Positions 47,286-59,505 are shown, counted from the first letter of the stretch. The stretch is 64,000 bases of DNA from Acidobacteriota bacterium (GCA_003385635.1 QQUY01000002.1:496001-560000); one strand, 5' to 3'. Numbers and translations: made by a program. Notes: a model not told the origin generated them from the letters alone.

Positions 47286-48020
47286 ATGGGTGACAGCACA
47301 AAGGAGAAACAGCTCGCGGCTCAAGAGGCCGTAAAACTTGTCGAGGACGGAATGACGCTAGGGCTTGGAACAGGTTCGACGGCGTATTTTGCGATCGAGG
47401 AGATCGGGCAGAAGGTCCGCAACGGCTTTTCATTGAAGGCGGTTCCCACATCAGCCCGAACGGAAGAACAAGCGCGGGGCCTGGGGATAGAACTGGTTTC
47501 GATCGACGATGTAGATTCGATCGACCTGACGATCGACGGAACCGACGAGTTCGACGACGACCTGAACCTGATCAAGGGCGGAGGAGGCGCGCTACTGAAA
47601 GAAAAGATGGTGGCGCGGATCACAGACCGGCAGGTGATCATCGCAGATTCTACCAAGCACGTTGAACGGCTCGGCGCTTTCAAGATCCCGGTTGAAGTCC
47701 TTCCTTTCACGGTCAATTACGTCAAATCGATGATCGATGAATCGGGCGGAATTGGGCACATTCGTATGAACGGAGACGATTTCTATCTGACCGATGAGAA
47801 GAACTACATCGTCGATGCGGACTACGGACTGATGGAAGACCCGTACGAGATATCTGACTTTCTGAATGACATTGAAGGCGTCGTCTGCAACGGCCTCTTC
47901 CTGGACCTCGCCGAGATCGTGATCATCGGCAAGGACGACTCGGTGGTCACTTACGAAAGGGAAGCCGATGACGAAGAGCCGGACGAAGAAGAGGGTACCG
48001 AAGAGCGTTTGTTTGCGTGA
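47286..48020 (+). CDS. rpiA: Ribose-5-phosphate isomerase A
   Basis: GLGTGSTAYFAIEEIG, LTIDGTDEFDDDLNLIKGGGGALLKEK; extra acidic C-terminal tail. Confidence 0.96.
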   Translation: MGDSTKEKQLAAQEAVKLVEDGMTLGLGTGSTAYFAIEEIGQKVRNGFSLKAVPTSARTEEQARGLGIELVSIDDVDSIDLTIDGTDEFDDDLNLIKGGGGALLKEKMVARITDRQVIIADSTKHVERLGAFKIPVEVLPFTVNYVKSMIDESGGIGHIRMNGDDFYLTDEKNYIVDADYGLMEDPYEISDFLNDIEGVVCNGLFLDLAEIVIIGKDDSVVTYEREADDEEPDEEEGTEERLFA

Positions 48021-48179
48021 CTTCGAGTTTCGAGGATCAGGTATCAGGTATCGATCCTCCGAGTTGCGAGACTGGATTCTGACTGGCACCTACTTCGACA
48101 ACTTGAGGATAGCTGATTCTCGCACTCCGTCACGGTCGAGCTAAAGACACCTGATCCTTGATCCCTGATACATGCCAAA

Positions 48180-48563
48180 ATGGAGTTCGCAACAAAAATC
48201 GCGTTTATCGCAGTCGGCGGGGCCGCCGGCGCGGTGGCTCGTCATCTGGTCAATATCTCGCCGCTCAAGGACATACCCGGCGGTTTTCCTTATCCGACGT
48301 TCACGGTCAACGTTCTCGGATCGTTTCTAATCGGTGTAGGGTTTATTGTGTTCGCCGACCACATAGAGATCAGTGAAGGTTTGCGGTTCGGACTTCTTGT
48401 GGGGTTCCTTGGAGCATTTACTACATTCTCGACCTTCGAACTCGAGATCTGGAGCCTCGTAAAGGCAGAAAACTACCTGCTTGCATTCCTGTACGTGCTA
48501 CTCAGCGTCGTAACAGGGTTCATCGCATTTCTTTTCGGGGTTTTCCTGGCAAGAAAGATCTGA
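48180..48563 (+). CDS. crcB: Fluoride exporter CrcB/Fluc
   Basis: VGGAAGAVARHLV, PTFTVNVLGSFLIGV, GFLGAFTTFSTFELE. Confidence 0.93.
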   Translation: MEFATKIAFIAVGGAAGAVARHLVNISPLKDIPGGFPYPTFTVNVLGSFLIGVGFIVFADHIEISEGLRFGLLVGFLGAFTTFSTFELEIWSLVKAENYLLAFLYVLLSVVTGFIAFLFGVFLARKI

Positions 48564-48568
48564 CGTGT

Positions 48569-49705
48569 TCAGGCAGTTTTCAGGACCAAAGATTCTCTTG
48601 CTGCCGCGAGAATTCTGACTGCTTCGTGGGGGGAATCGGCCATCGCCGTGATATGCCCCATCTTCCTTCCGTGACGAGCTTCCGCCTTTCCGTATAGGTG
48701 CAGTTTCACGTCAGGATCCTCGAGCACGCGCGTCCAGTCCGGTTCGCCTTTCTTCCACAGATCGCCAAGTAGATTTGCCATTGCCGCTGGTTTGATCAGC
48801 TCGGTCGATCCCAGCGGCAGCCCGCAAACCGCCCTCACCTGCTGTTCGAACTGACAAGTTACGGACGCATCGAACGTAAGGTGGCCCGAGTTGTGGGGAC
48901 GCGGCGCGATCTCGTTCACAAGAAGGCCGCCGTTCCGCTCGACAAAGAACTCGACGCATAGCGTGCCAACGTAATCGAACGCCTCCGCGATCCCCCGGGC
49001 TATCATGACGGCCTCGTCCCGGAGTTTGCTCGTTACCTCGCCGGGAGAAAACGAAATATCGAGAATGTGATTGACGTGGTCGTTCTCGGTTATCCCGTAA
49101 TGGCTGAAATACCCGTCTTGCGCACGTGCGGCCACCACTGAGACTTCTTTTTCGAAATCGACGAAGGCTTCCAGGATCGCTTCCTTTCCGCCGATGCCCT
49201 CAAATGCTGGTTCGCAATCTTCGGCTGAACGAATCTTGGCCTGTCCCTTTCCGTCATACCCGAATCCCGCGGTCTTGAGAACAGATGGTGTTCCCAGATC
49301 CTCGATTGCCTGGTACAGCTCGTCTAGGCTCGTAACGTGCCGGAATGGCGCAACTGGAAATCCGTTTTCATCCAGAAAGGTCTTTTCGCGAAGACGGTTC
49401 TGGGTGGTGTGGAGAACGTCGCCTCGAGGATGGACCGGGACGAATTCGGCCGCCGTCTCGATCGTCTTTGAAGGTACGTTTTCAAATTCAAAGGTTACGA
49501 CATCGACTTCGCCGGCGAATTCCCGTACCCGCCCAAGATCCTCGTAATCGGCGGCGATCTCAAAATCGGAGATATGTCCTGTCGGCGTGTCGCTTACCGG
49601 AGAATACGTGTGAACGCGGTAACCCAGCTTGCGCGCCTCGATAGCGAACATGCGGCCAAGCTGGCCAGAGCCAAAGACGCCTATTGTCGAACCTGGAGGG
49701 ATCAT
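48569..49705 (-). CDS. purK: N5-carboxyaminoimidazole ribonucleotide synthase
   Basis: IGVFGSGQLGRMFAIEARKLGYRV; EKEVSVVAARAQDG; NEIAPRPHNSGHLTFDASVTCQFEQQVRAVCGLPLG. Confidence 0.96.
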   Translation of the reverse strand: MIPPGSTIGVFGSGQLGRMFAIEARKLGYRVHTYSPVSDTPTGHISDFEIAADYEDLGRVREFAGEVDVVTFEFENVPSKTIETAAEFVPVHPRGDVLHTTQNRLREKTFLDENGFPVAPFRHVTSLDELYQAIEDLGTPSVLKTAGFGYDGKGQAKIRSAEDCEPAFEGIGGKEAILEAFVDFEKEVSVVAARAQDGYFSHYGITENDHVNHILDISFSPGEVTSKLRDEAVMIARGIAEAFDYVGTLCVEFFVERNGGLLVNEIAPRPHNSGHLTFDASVTCQFEQQVRAVCGLPLGSTELIKPAAMANLLGDLWKKGEPDWTRVLEDPDVKLHLYGKAEARHGRKMGHITAMADSPHEAVRILAAARESLVLKTA

Positions 49706-49801
49706 GATCTAACCACGAAGGACAAAGAGTAACACGAAGGAAGAAACTGTAACATCGCGAGGTTAAATTTCCGTTTCTGTTCTTCTTTCTTTGTAGGTCG
49801 A

Positions 49802-50004
49802 GGCTCCGTAGGAGCCAAATGTCTGTAGCAATGAAATACAGAAACATTCGAGGGCTCAGGTAGGAGCCCTACACGCGTTTCCAAAATTCAGCTCCTGACG
49901 GAGCTGACCGCCCGATCTTCAATTTTCTACAGACATTGTGCCCCTAACAGGGCAGGATGTGGGTTAGGGACGCGAAGCTATTAACATAAGGCTCCGATGG
50001 AGCC
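49802..50004. repeat. Cluster of short palindromes (REP-like) between purK and purE
   Basis: ggctccgtaggagcc, gggctcaggtaggagccc, cagctcctgacggagctg, gcccctaacagggc, ggctccgatggagcc, with atgtctgtag and ctacagacat. Confidence 0.8.
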
Positions 50005-50040
50005 GGAGGATGCTAAAGGCGTTCCAGCGTTCTGACCCGA

Positions 50041-50529
50041 TCAGCTCTTCAATTCAGAATCGAGGACCTTCGCTGTTTGAGCGTCCCGGAACTTTCGAAG
50101 CTTTTCGCGGAGCTCTGGGCGGGAGTTGGAAAGAATAGCAATCGCAAGCAATGCGGCGTTCTTGGCTCCTGCATCGCCGATAGCAAGCGTGCCGACAGGC
50201 ACTCCGGCGGGCATCTGGGCAATGGACAGAAGCGAATCGATGCCCGAGAGTGCGCGGCTCTTCACAGGAACCCCGAGAACCGGAAGTACGGTCTGCGAGG
50301 CTGTCATTCCCGGGAGATGGGCAGCTCCCCCCGCGCCCGCGATGATCACCTCGATCCCGCGGTCCTCAGCGGATTTGGCAAACTCAAACAGGAGATCAGG
50401 TGTCCGATGCGCGGAAACGACCTCGCATTCGTGCGGAACGCCAAAGTCTTCGAGAATGTCGGCAGCGTTCTTCATCGTCCCCCAATCGGACGTGCTGCCC
50501 ATTATCACTGCTACGAGAGGTTCAGACAT
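50041..50529 (-). CDS. purE: 5-(carboxyamino)imidazole ribonucleotide mutase
   Basis: [57 protein letters not shown]. Confidence 0.97.
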   Translation of the reverse strand: MSEPLVAVIMGSTSDWGTMKNAADILEDFGVPHECEVVSAHRTPDLLFEFAKSAEDRGIEVIIAGAGGAAHLPGMTASQTVLPVLGVPVKSRALSGIDSLLSIAQMPAGVPVGTLAIGDAGAKNAALLAIAILSNSRPELREKLRKFRDAQTAKVLDSELKS

Positions 50530-50693
50530 TGTTAGTCAGGAGTTTGACACAGATGAACACGGATAAATCTGATAGCCCAACAATCCGTGGTCGAAGTTTC
50601 CATCAGAATCCTAGCATTCTATATAGTTCCTACCTTCTATCCTAATTCATCCGTGTTCATCCGCGTCCAGATTCTTCAACTTCCTGTAAAGGC

Positions 50694-50790
50694 GAGTCGC
50701 TTCGCGACTGTTTTCCTTCACGGTACGTTGCACAGGGTATGACGCTAAGGTTTATCTGCGGGTAAATGCAGGCCGTCGCTTTGCGACTTG
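50694..50790. repeat. REP-like palindromes (agtcgcttcgcgact / gtcgctttgcgac)
   Basis: Read directly in the intergenic DNA between purE and the TPR protein. Confidence 0.6.
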
Positions 50791-50856
50791 GGAATCCTTT
50801 TTCGGTTCTCGACTCACAGGAGCACAATGTTCTCCTGAAGATCCAATTCTCAATTT

Positions 50857-51549
50857 TCAATCTAACAGGTCCAGCAGCGCCTCAGCCTTTTTCTTATACC
50901 CGTCGTCCTCGCGTTCGTGGTTCTTGTTCGCCGGCGTTTCGATGATCCAATCGAGCTGCTCACGGGCCTTCTCTTTCTTCCGCATCGAGATGTAAAGTTC
51001 AGCAAGAAACAGGTGATTCAGAAAGAACTTGGGGCCGAGCTCCACGGCCTTCAGCAGATGCTTTTCCGATTTCTTGTTGTCGCCGATCGAGATCGGGAAA
51101 CCGGGTGCCCTGTTGTATAGCCTTCCAAGGATCCTGTGCGGGCCGCCGTAAAAGAAGCCCTCGTCGGTTTCCATCACCCGTTCAATCGTCTCCTTTATCG
51201 GGTTCACCAGAGAAAGGCTTTTCATAATTCCTTTCTCCTGACCGTAAGATCCCCAATTTGCCGCCAGCCAGAAACTCGCCTCGACGCAGTCCTCGTCCAG
51301 TTCGACGCCTTGCTCTCCGTATTCCACGCCCTCGTTAAAATAGAAGAGTTTCTCGTCTGACTCGGCGTTCTCTCCGGTCCAGTAGTAGATCTCCGACAGA
51401 AGGCCGTAAGCCCAAGCGCATTCGTCGTCCTCATCAAGCAGGTCGAGAAGCTCGCCATTTGCTTCATCAAGGCTCTCGTCGTCGAGCTCGCGCTCATCGA
51501 TCAATTTCCGGACTCGCAAGTAGATGTCTTCGTGTTTCATCCCCGTCAA
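50857..51549 (-). CDS. TPR-like repeat protein
   Basis: Helical repeats: GELLDLLDEDDECAWAYGLLSEIYYW...KHLLKAVELGPKFFLNHLFLAELYISMRKKEKAREQLD. Confidence 0.78.
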   Translation of the reverse strand: MTGMKHEDIYLRVRKLIDERELDDESLDEANGELLDLLDEDDECAWAYGLLSEIYYWTGENAESDEKLFYFNEGVEYGEQGVELDEDCVEASFWLAANWGSYGQEKGIMKSLSLVNPIKETIERVMETDEGFFYGGPHRILGRLYNRAPGFPISIGDNKKSEKHLLKAVELGPKFFLNHLFLAELYISMRKKEKAREQLDWIIETPANKNHEREDDGYKKKAEALLDLLD

Positions 51550-51621
51550 AATTCAAACAGGTTCGAACGGCTCGTTATAAGTTGGGATTTGACATAAACT
51601 TGTTGAGAATAGCCCTATTGA

Positions 51622-53919
<2,298 letters not shown>

Positions 53920-54185
53920 TCCGGTTAGCGGCGGGCTTGCCCGCTGTCGTAAATCGTAAATTGTGAATCGCAAATAGTGGTCTTCTTTCGATCAAGCGGA
54001 GCTGATCGGAGCGCGGGCATCTCGCCTGCAATGGCCGCCAAGCGGCCGAACTTCCTTAGTTGACTGAAGTTTGTAAGTTGCAATCGATGGTTGCAGTGCC
54101 AACTGTGTTCTCCGTGGTAATACTCCGTTAGAGGATCTCAAACCACGAAGGAACACGAAGAAAACCACTGGTCAATGACAATTGA

Positions 54186-54473
54186 TCAATGATCGATGCC
54201 CTGAATCTTCCCCGCCAGGTCGAAGTCGTTCTGCGTCAGTCCGCCGGTGTCGTGGGTCGTCAGTTCGATCTCGACGTAGCCCCATCCGAACTTGATATCC
54301 GGATGGTGATCGGCTTCTTCTGCGAACTCTCCTACCTTGTTCACGAAATCGAGGCTGAGAGCGAAATTCCTAAAATCGAAGCGCTTTTTCAGCCATTCGC
54401 CATCCACTTTCCAGCCTTCAAGTTTGGATAATCCTACGGCGATCTCCTCGTCGCTAAGTTTCCTGCGGCTCAT
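54186..54473 (-). CDS. 4a-hydroxytetrahydrobiopterin dehydratase
   Basis: KLEGWKVDGEWLKKRFDFRNFALSLDFVNKVGEFAEEADHHPDIKFGWGYVEIELTTHDTGGLTQNDFDLAGKI. Confidence 0.93.
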   Translation of the reverse strand: MSRRKLSDEEIAVGLSKLEGWKVDGEWLKKRFDFRNFALSLDFVNKVGEFAEEADHHPDIKFGWGYVEIELTTHDTGGLTQNDFDLAGKIQGIDH

Positions 54474-54549
54474 TCGTCACACTCCTTGATTTTGGATATA
54501 CTTTCCGTAAAGTATATCCCTTTCGCCAAGGATTGACAGCGACCCCAAA

Positions 54550-55143
54550 ATGCGCATTTTTCTCACTGTTCTTGTTTCGTTATCATTACTCCTTTTCGTA
54601 GCCTGCGGTTCGAACGAAGAGCCTGCTACACCTGTGGAAACGCTGAAGGCTTACACGATCGCGATGAAGAGCAAGGACATCACGATGATGAAGCTTCTGC
54701 TGTCCGAAGGCTCGCTCAAGTTGCACCAGGACGAGGCTAGCGCCCGAGGTGTGACACTGGACGAGATCGTTCAGCAACAGACATTGTTCGCGCCTGACCA
54801 GAGGGTTTTTGATTACCGTAACCAGAAGATCGAGGGTGACAGTGCGACCGTCGAGGTTAAGAACGCGTTTGGCGGCTGGGATACGGTATTCCTTGTTCGC
54901 GAAGGCGGCACCTGGAAGATAGATCGCAAAGGCACGAGCGACAAAATGATCGAGGACATCGAGAAACAGAACGAACTTCTCGACCAGCAGATCGAAGAAG
55001 GTCAGATACCGGTCGAGGAAAGCCCTCTGCCGGAGGGTGATTTGACACCTGCTGACACAACACCGTCGCCTGTTCCGAACCCTAATGAACCGGTCCCTTC
55101 TGTCGATCCGACCACGACTCCGCCTCCTGCTTCGTTCAACTAG
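54550..55143 (+). CDS. Putative lipoprotein, DUF4878/NTF2-like (tandem paralogue 1)
   Basis: Lipobox LLFVACGS; PVETLKAYTIAMKSKDITMMKLLLSEGSLKL. Confidence 0.75.
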   Translation: MRIFLTVLVSLSLLLFVACGSNEEPATPVETLKAYTIAMKSKDITMMKLLLSEGSLKLHQDEASARGVTLDEIVQQQTLFAPDQRVFDYRNQKIEGDSATVEVKNAFGGWDTVFLVREGGTWKIDRKGTSDKMIEDIEKQNELLDQQIEEGQIPVEESPLPEGDLTPADTTPSPVPNPNEPVPSVDPTTTPPPASFN

Positions 55144-55199
55144 CTACCTGCACATTTTCAAGTCTTATCAAGAATCGTTACAGCTGCTCGGAGGACCCG

Positions 55200-55691
55200 A
55201 TGAACTCGCGAATTTTATCAACACTATTTGTTCTTACCTTCCTTTTTGCCGGTTGCAAAGGAACCGACACGGCTTCGTCTAACACGGAACCAAACAGTGA
55301 GATCCCGGTGACAGGGTCTCCGGGCGAAGTCTTGGCGGAAAACGAGACGTCGACCTCAGACGCGCGGGAGGGCAAGCCAATCGATTCACCTACCGAAGCC
55401 GTCAATACCTTTATCATCGCGATGAGAGAAAAGAACTCGGACCTGATGCGTGCGACGCTATCGGAGGCGACGGTCAGGAGGTTCGACGAGCTGGCAAAGA
55501 AAGAGAACAAGTCGTTCTATGAGATCGCTGCCATCGATGATTATCAGGACAAGATGCCGGAAGTAAGAAACGAACAGATCACCGGAAACCGCGCGACTCT
55601 GGAGATCAAGAACGAGAAGACAGGCGACTTTGACCCGATGCCGTTTGTGAAAGAGGCCGGGAGCTGGAAGATCGCAGTATTTGAGCAATAG
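55200..55691 (+). CDS. Putative lipoprotein, DUF4878/NTF2-like (tandem paralogue 2)
   Basis: LTFLFAGCKG; PTEAVNTFIIAMREKNSDLMRATLSEATVRRFDEL, similar in layout to the preceding ORF. Confidence 0.75.
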   Translation: MNSRILSTLFVLTFLFAGCKGTDTASSNTEPNSEIPVTGSPGEVLAENETSTSDAREGKPIDSPTEAVNTFIIAMREKNSDLMRATLSEATVRRFDELAKKENKSFYEIAAIDDYQDKMPEVRNEQITGNRATLEIKNEKTGDFDPMPFVKEAGSWKIAVFEQ

Positions 55692-55726
55692 CAGAAAAGA
55701 GCTAACTGCACGACAGGAGAACATTT

Positions 55727-56953
55727 TTGGCGGTAATCAGACCTTTCAGGGCGCTTCGGCCCGCATCGGAAGTGGCAAAGCAGGTCGCGTGTGTACCTTA
55801 CGACGTGGTCTACGAGTCCGAGGTGCGAGATTTCATCGGGATGAACTCCATGAGCTTTCTCCGCGTCACCCGGGCTGAGGCGGAGTTTCCCGAGGGCTCA
55901 AATCCCGAGCCGAACGAGGTCTTTGCCAGGGCCAGGATGAATCTCGAGGAATTCATTCAAAGAGAGCTTCTCGTGAAGGACGAGGAACCCTCCATCTACG
56001 TCTATCAGCTAAGCGTCGACGATCACTCGCAAACCGGCGTGGTGGCCTGTTGTTCAATAGACGAATATGAGGCGGGCCATATCAAGAAGCACGAGAAAAC
56101 TAGGCCTGACAAGGTGAAAGACAGGACCGAGCACATGCTTGCCCTCAACGCTCAGACGGGCCTTATTTTTCTCGCTTTCCGCAACACCTCCGCCATTCAT
56201 TCGTTGATCAAGGAAACGGTCAAGAACCGGCCGATCTATAGCTTTCATTGCAAGGAAGGAGCTTCGCACTCGGTCTGGCAAGACTCTGATACGAAGAAAT
56301 GGGTCGATGCTTTCCACGAAGTACCCTCGCTATACATTGCCGACGGTCACCACAGGGCGGAAAGTACGGCGAATGTTAGAAGAGTGCTGAAAAAACAGAA
56401 CCCGAACCACTCGGGCAGCGAAGATTACAACTTCGTCGTTGTAGGGATGTTTCCGGCCGAGTACCTGAGGATACTCGCTTACAACCGTGTAATTAAGGAC
56501 CTTAACGGGCTTTCGGAGAGTGAGTTTCTAGAGAGGATCAGCGAGAATTTCGTGATCCAGGAAACCGATGAGAAAGAACCTCATACACACGGCCTGATCT
56601 GCCTCTATCTGAACGGAAAATGGCGTAAGCTGAAGTTCGCTGTTGAGTACATTCGCGAGCCTGATCCCATAGAACGGCTGGATGTCAGTATCCTTCAGAA
56701 CTACATTCTGGGCCCGATACTTGGTATCGAGGATCCCAGGACCGATCCAAGGATCGGATTCGTCGGAGGTGCGAGAGGAACTGCGGAGCTTGAAAGGTCG
56801 GTAGACGAAGGTGATTCGGTTGCGGCATTCTCGCTGTTTCCGACAACGATGCAGGATCTGCTGGATGTATCTGACGCGGGAGAGATAATGCCGCCGAAAT
56901 CTACCTGGTTTGACCCGAAATTAAAGGACGGACTGTTGGTTTACGAATTGTAA
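55727..56953 (+). CDS. DUF1015 family protein (TTG start)
   Basis: VIRPFRALRPASEVAKQVACVPYDVV...YIADGHHRAESTANVRR...VVGMFPAEYLRILAYNRVI. Confidence 0.93.
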   Translation: MAVIRPFRALRPASEVAKQVACVPYDVVYESEVRDFIGMNSMSFLRVTRAEAEFPEGSNPEPNEVFARARMNLEEFIQRELLVKDEEPSIYVYQLSVDDHSQTGVVACCSIDEYEAGHIKKHEKTRPDKVKDRTEHMLALNAQTGLIFLAFRNTSAIHSLIKETVKNRPIYSFHCKEGASHSVWQDSDTKKWVDAFHEVPSLYIADGHHRAESTANVRRVLKKQNPNHSGSEDYNFVVVGMFPAEYLRILAYNRVIKDLNGLSESEFLERISENFVIQETDEKEPHTHGLICLYLNGKWRKLKFAVEYIREPDPIERLDVSILQNYILGPILGIEDPRTDPRIGFVGGARGTAELERSVDEGDSVAAFSLFPTTMQDLLDVSDAGEIMPPKSTWFDPKLKDGLLVYEL

Positions 56954-56956
56954 GAC

Positions 56957-58105
56957 TCAGTTCTCGTCGAACCAGCCGGGCTGTTCGTACCAAAGAACCT
57001 CAAGGTCGCTTCTTAGGGACATCATCATCGTTTCGTTGAGGCCTAAAAGACCCTCAACTGTAACCCCTTCCGGTAGGTCCAACTCCCTAAGTATCCGCGC
57101 AATGATCAGAGAGCGTTTCTGGACAGGCACCTTTTCCAGAAGATGCCACAGCGTAAGGGTATCCTTTCGCCGGGATTCGCTGATTATCGTGTCTACGGTG
57201 TCAGGGCCGCCTTCCGAAAAGTCGAACTCAGCCAATGCCTTCTTGAGGTCTGCTGTGGCGTCACCAAAAAACGGGGTGCCGAGTTTCCCTCCTTTCTTCG
57301 ACTCGCAAAACGCTCCTGCCGGGACAAACGACTCAAGGCCTTCTGTTTCAAGTGCGACATAGCCGCTTGTAACGTGTAGTTTGCTGTTGCCATCATCGTC
57401 TACCTCAAGCGTGTAGGCACACCCGAGATCGACCGCTTGTGCAGAAGGCGTGTCGACGATGAACAGTCTGGGAGGCGCTACGATCACGGCCTTCAGGACA
57501 CCGCGGTCGAGGGCCATTCGGTGTTCTTCGGCGCTTGTGTTTACGATTCTGACCTTTGAGTTTGGAGCGATATCGACGCGGCCGATCTCAGCAACGGATA
57601 TTCTGGCACTGGAAGCCGCATCGGTCTCCAGAACTCCGCCTATTTCGAGGTTCTTGTCTTCACCCAGCTTTGTTACCTGTGGATTTCCCCGAGTTTCCAG
57701 AAGCCTCCAGCTTGAAGGCCTTGGTTCCTGCCCTGAGTTCTGTACAGAAACTGTTTCTGGACCGGCACTGGTGAGGTAGATATAGATTGGGACCGCTACA
57801 AGCATCGCCATCAGGGCGATCCCGAATGCGAGTGCAGGCTTCAGCAGCCGGAGCCTGCGGCTTCGTGCGCCCGATTCTCTTGCTTCATCAAGCTTCGATT
57901 CGACGGCCGCCCACATCGATGGCGGTGCGTCCGTGCGTTCCAGCGAGCCGGCGAGTTCCCTTCCTGCTTTCTGCTCATCGTGCTCTGTTCTACACACAGC
58001 ACAATTGATGAGATGCTCCCCTACCACCGACCGCTCTTCGTCAGAAAGCTCACGGTCGAGAAAGTGGGGAATCTTGTCTGTTATATGTTGGGTCATTCTT
58101 ATCAA
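56957..58105 (-). CDS. Anti-sigma factor: zf-HC2 N-terminus, TM, FecR-like C-terminal domain
   Basis: VVGEHLINCAVCRTEHD zinc-binding motif; TM; FecR-like SSARISVAEIGRVDIAPNSKVRIV; next to RpoE-type sigma. Confidence 0.85.
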   Translation of the reverse strand: MIRMTQHITDKIPHFLDRELSDEERSVVGEHLINCAVCRTEHDEQKAGRELAGSLERTDAPPSMWAAVESKLDEARESGARSRRLRLLKPALAFGIALMAMLVAVPIYIYLTSAGPETVSVQNSGQEPRPSSWRLLETRGNPQVTKLGEDKNLEIGGVLETDAASSARISVAEIGRVDIAPNSKVRIVNTSAEEHRMALDRGVLKAVIVAPPRLFIVDTPSAQAVDLGCAYTLEVDDDGNSKLHVTSGYVALETEGLESFVPAGAFCESKKGGKLGTPFFGDATADLKKALAEFDFSEGGPDTVDTIISESRRKDTLTLWHLLEKVPVQKRSLIIARILRELDLPEGVTVEGLLGLNETMMMSLRSDLEVLWYEQPGWFDEN

Positions 58106-58245
58106 GCGTTATGCTCGCATGTTTCAGGGATCACGCATCATGTATCGTCGAAACTACTCAAACGGTGTGATCTATTCTTGAATTTGTTTAGAGCGTCCGT
58201 GGAACTCCGATACCTGATCCATGATCCGTGACACCTGCTTACTGC

Positions 58246-58830
58246 TCACTGATTGCCGCTCACCTGCAAATGTCTAAGGCTTTCCGCAAGCATCTTGTGT
58301 CCTCGGCTCAGCCTCGATGCCACGGTTCCCTCGGAGATATCAAGAACCTGGGCCATCTCTGAATATGAGAGACCTTCGACGTGCTTCAGCACCAGCGGCG
58401 CCCGGAATATCGGCTTCAGCTCTGCTACAGCTTTCTTCACCGATTCCGAGATCTCGAGCCGCTCTTCGGTGGAATCATCGATCTCAACTACTTCCGAATC
58501 CTCTCGCTCAAAGATATCCCCGAAAAATGAGAACCGATTGCGCTTCTTTTGTTCGTCTATGCATTGATTCACGGTCACGCGGTATAGCCAGGTCGAGACC
58601 TGTGCATCGCCCCGGAATTTCGCAATTCCGACGTAGAGCTTCAGGAAGACCTGCTGACTGATATCCTCCGCAAGCTGTCGATCTCCGCCAAAGAAGTTGA
58701 ACGCAACCGAATACACCCGCCTTTGGTTCCGGCGGAACAATTCTTCAAAAGCGGATCTGTCCCCTTCCCGGCCGGCGGCGATCAGGTCGCTTTCAGAAGT
58801 GTTTTCGTGCATCGACTCTGCTTTTAGCAT
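58246..58830 (-). CDS. ECF (RpoE-type) RNA polymerase sigma factor
   Basis: FEELFRRNQRRVYSVAFNFFGGDRQLAEDISQQVFLKLY; ...VLKHVEGLSYSEMAQVLDISEGTVASRLSRGHKML. Confidence 0.95.
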   Translation of the reverse strand: MLKAESMHENTSESDLIAAGREGDRSAFEELFRRNQRRVYSVAFNFFGGDRQLAEDISQQVFLKLYVGIAKFRGDAQVSTWLYRVTVNQCIDEQKKRNRFSFFGDIFEREDSEVVEIDDSTEERLEISESVKKAVAELKPIFRAPLVLKHVEGLSYSEMAQVLDISEGTVASRLSRGHKMLAESLRHLQVSGNQ

Positions 58831-58848
58831 TAGCGCTGAAAGATACCA

Positions 58849-59505
58849 TTATACGGGCCAGAGTCTCAGGTTCCTCGTTCCGCGCAGAATGCCCTCGGCG
58901 TCCTTTTTGAGCTCGATCACGTTCTTGAATCCGCCTTTCTTTGCCGAATAATCTCGATCATTCAGAAGCGGATCGCCTTCAAACAAGATGGAGTCGGCCC
59001 AATCTTCCTTTCTTTTAAGCCCGGTCACCGTCATGTGAACGTGCGAAGGATTGTTACGACTCGGGTAAGGTTCGGGTTTGATGGTATAGAAACCGTATTT
59101 TCCGTTCTTGTCGGTAAGCACCCAGCCTCTGTACCTGCCGTGCCTGTGCTGGTCTCTTCTTCCGTATAGCCCTTCCGTGTCAGTATGGTAGAAGTAGATC
59201 AGAATATCGGGAGCCGGCGTCAAACCGTCCTCCTTGTAAACAGTCCCCTCTACCAAAAGCCTTTCACCGGCGTCCCCGTCCTTGTGAAGACGCGCTTTCC
59301 AGCGCACATCGTCCGGAACGTCTCGTGCCCCGCACCACTCACAATCAGGGTCCTGGACACCATTTGCACGGAGTATGTCCAGTTTGTCCTTCGGAGCCGA
59401 CTCGGCAACTGTGTCGAACTGGCAGGCGCTAACCAGGGGCACCAGAGCCGCACCAAGCGCAGCTGTTCCCAGAAAATCCCTTCGGGTCTGTATTAGTTTC
59501 TTCAT
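58849..59505 (-). CDS. Intradiol ring-cleavage dioxygenase-like, TAT-secreted
   Basis: TRRDFLGTAALGAALVPLVSAC; GTVYKEDGLTPAPDILIYFYHTDTEGLYG...PYPSRNNPSHVHMTVTG. Confidence 0.87.
   Translation of the reverse strand: MKKLIQTRRDFLGTAALGAALVPLVSACQFDTVAESAPKDKLDILRANGVQDPDCEWCGARDVPDDVRWKARLHKDGDAGERLLVEGTVYKEDGLTPAPDILIYFYHTDTEGLYGRRDQHRHGRYRGWVLTDKNGKYGFYTIKPEPYPSRNNPSHVHMTVTGLKRKEDWADSILFEGDPLLNDRDYSAKKGGFKNVIELKKDAEGILRGTRNLRLWPV

Noticed and set aside
46721-47299. 192-aa minus-strand ORF
   Set aside because: Antisense to the GT2 gene; no domain or RBS support.
48020-48180. Fluoride riboswitch upstream of crcB
   Set aside because: No recognisable crcB-motif core; the region is made of dispersed ggtatcagg/cctgatcc repeats.
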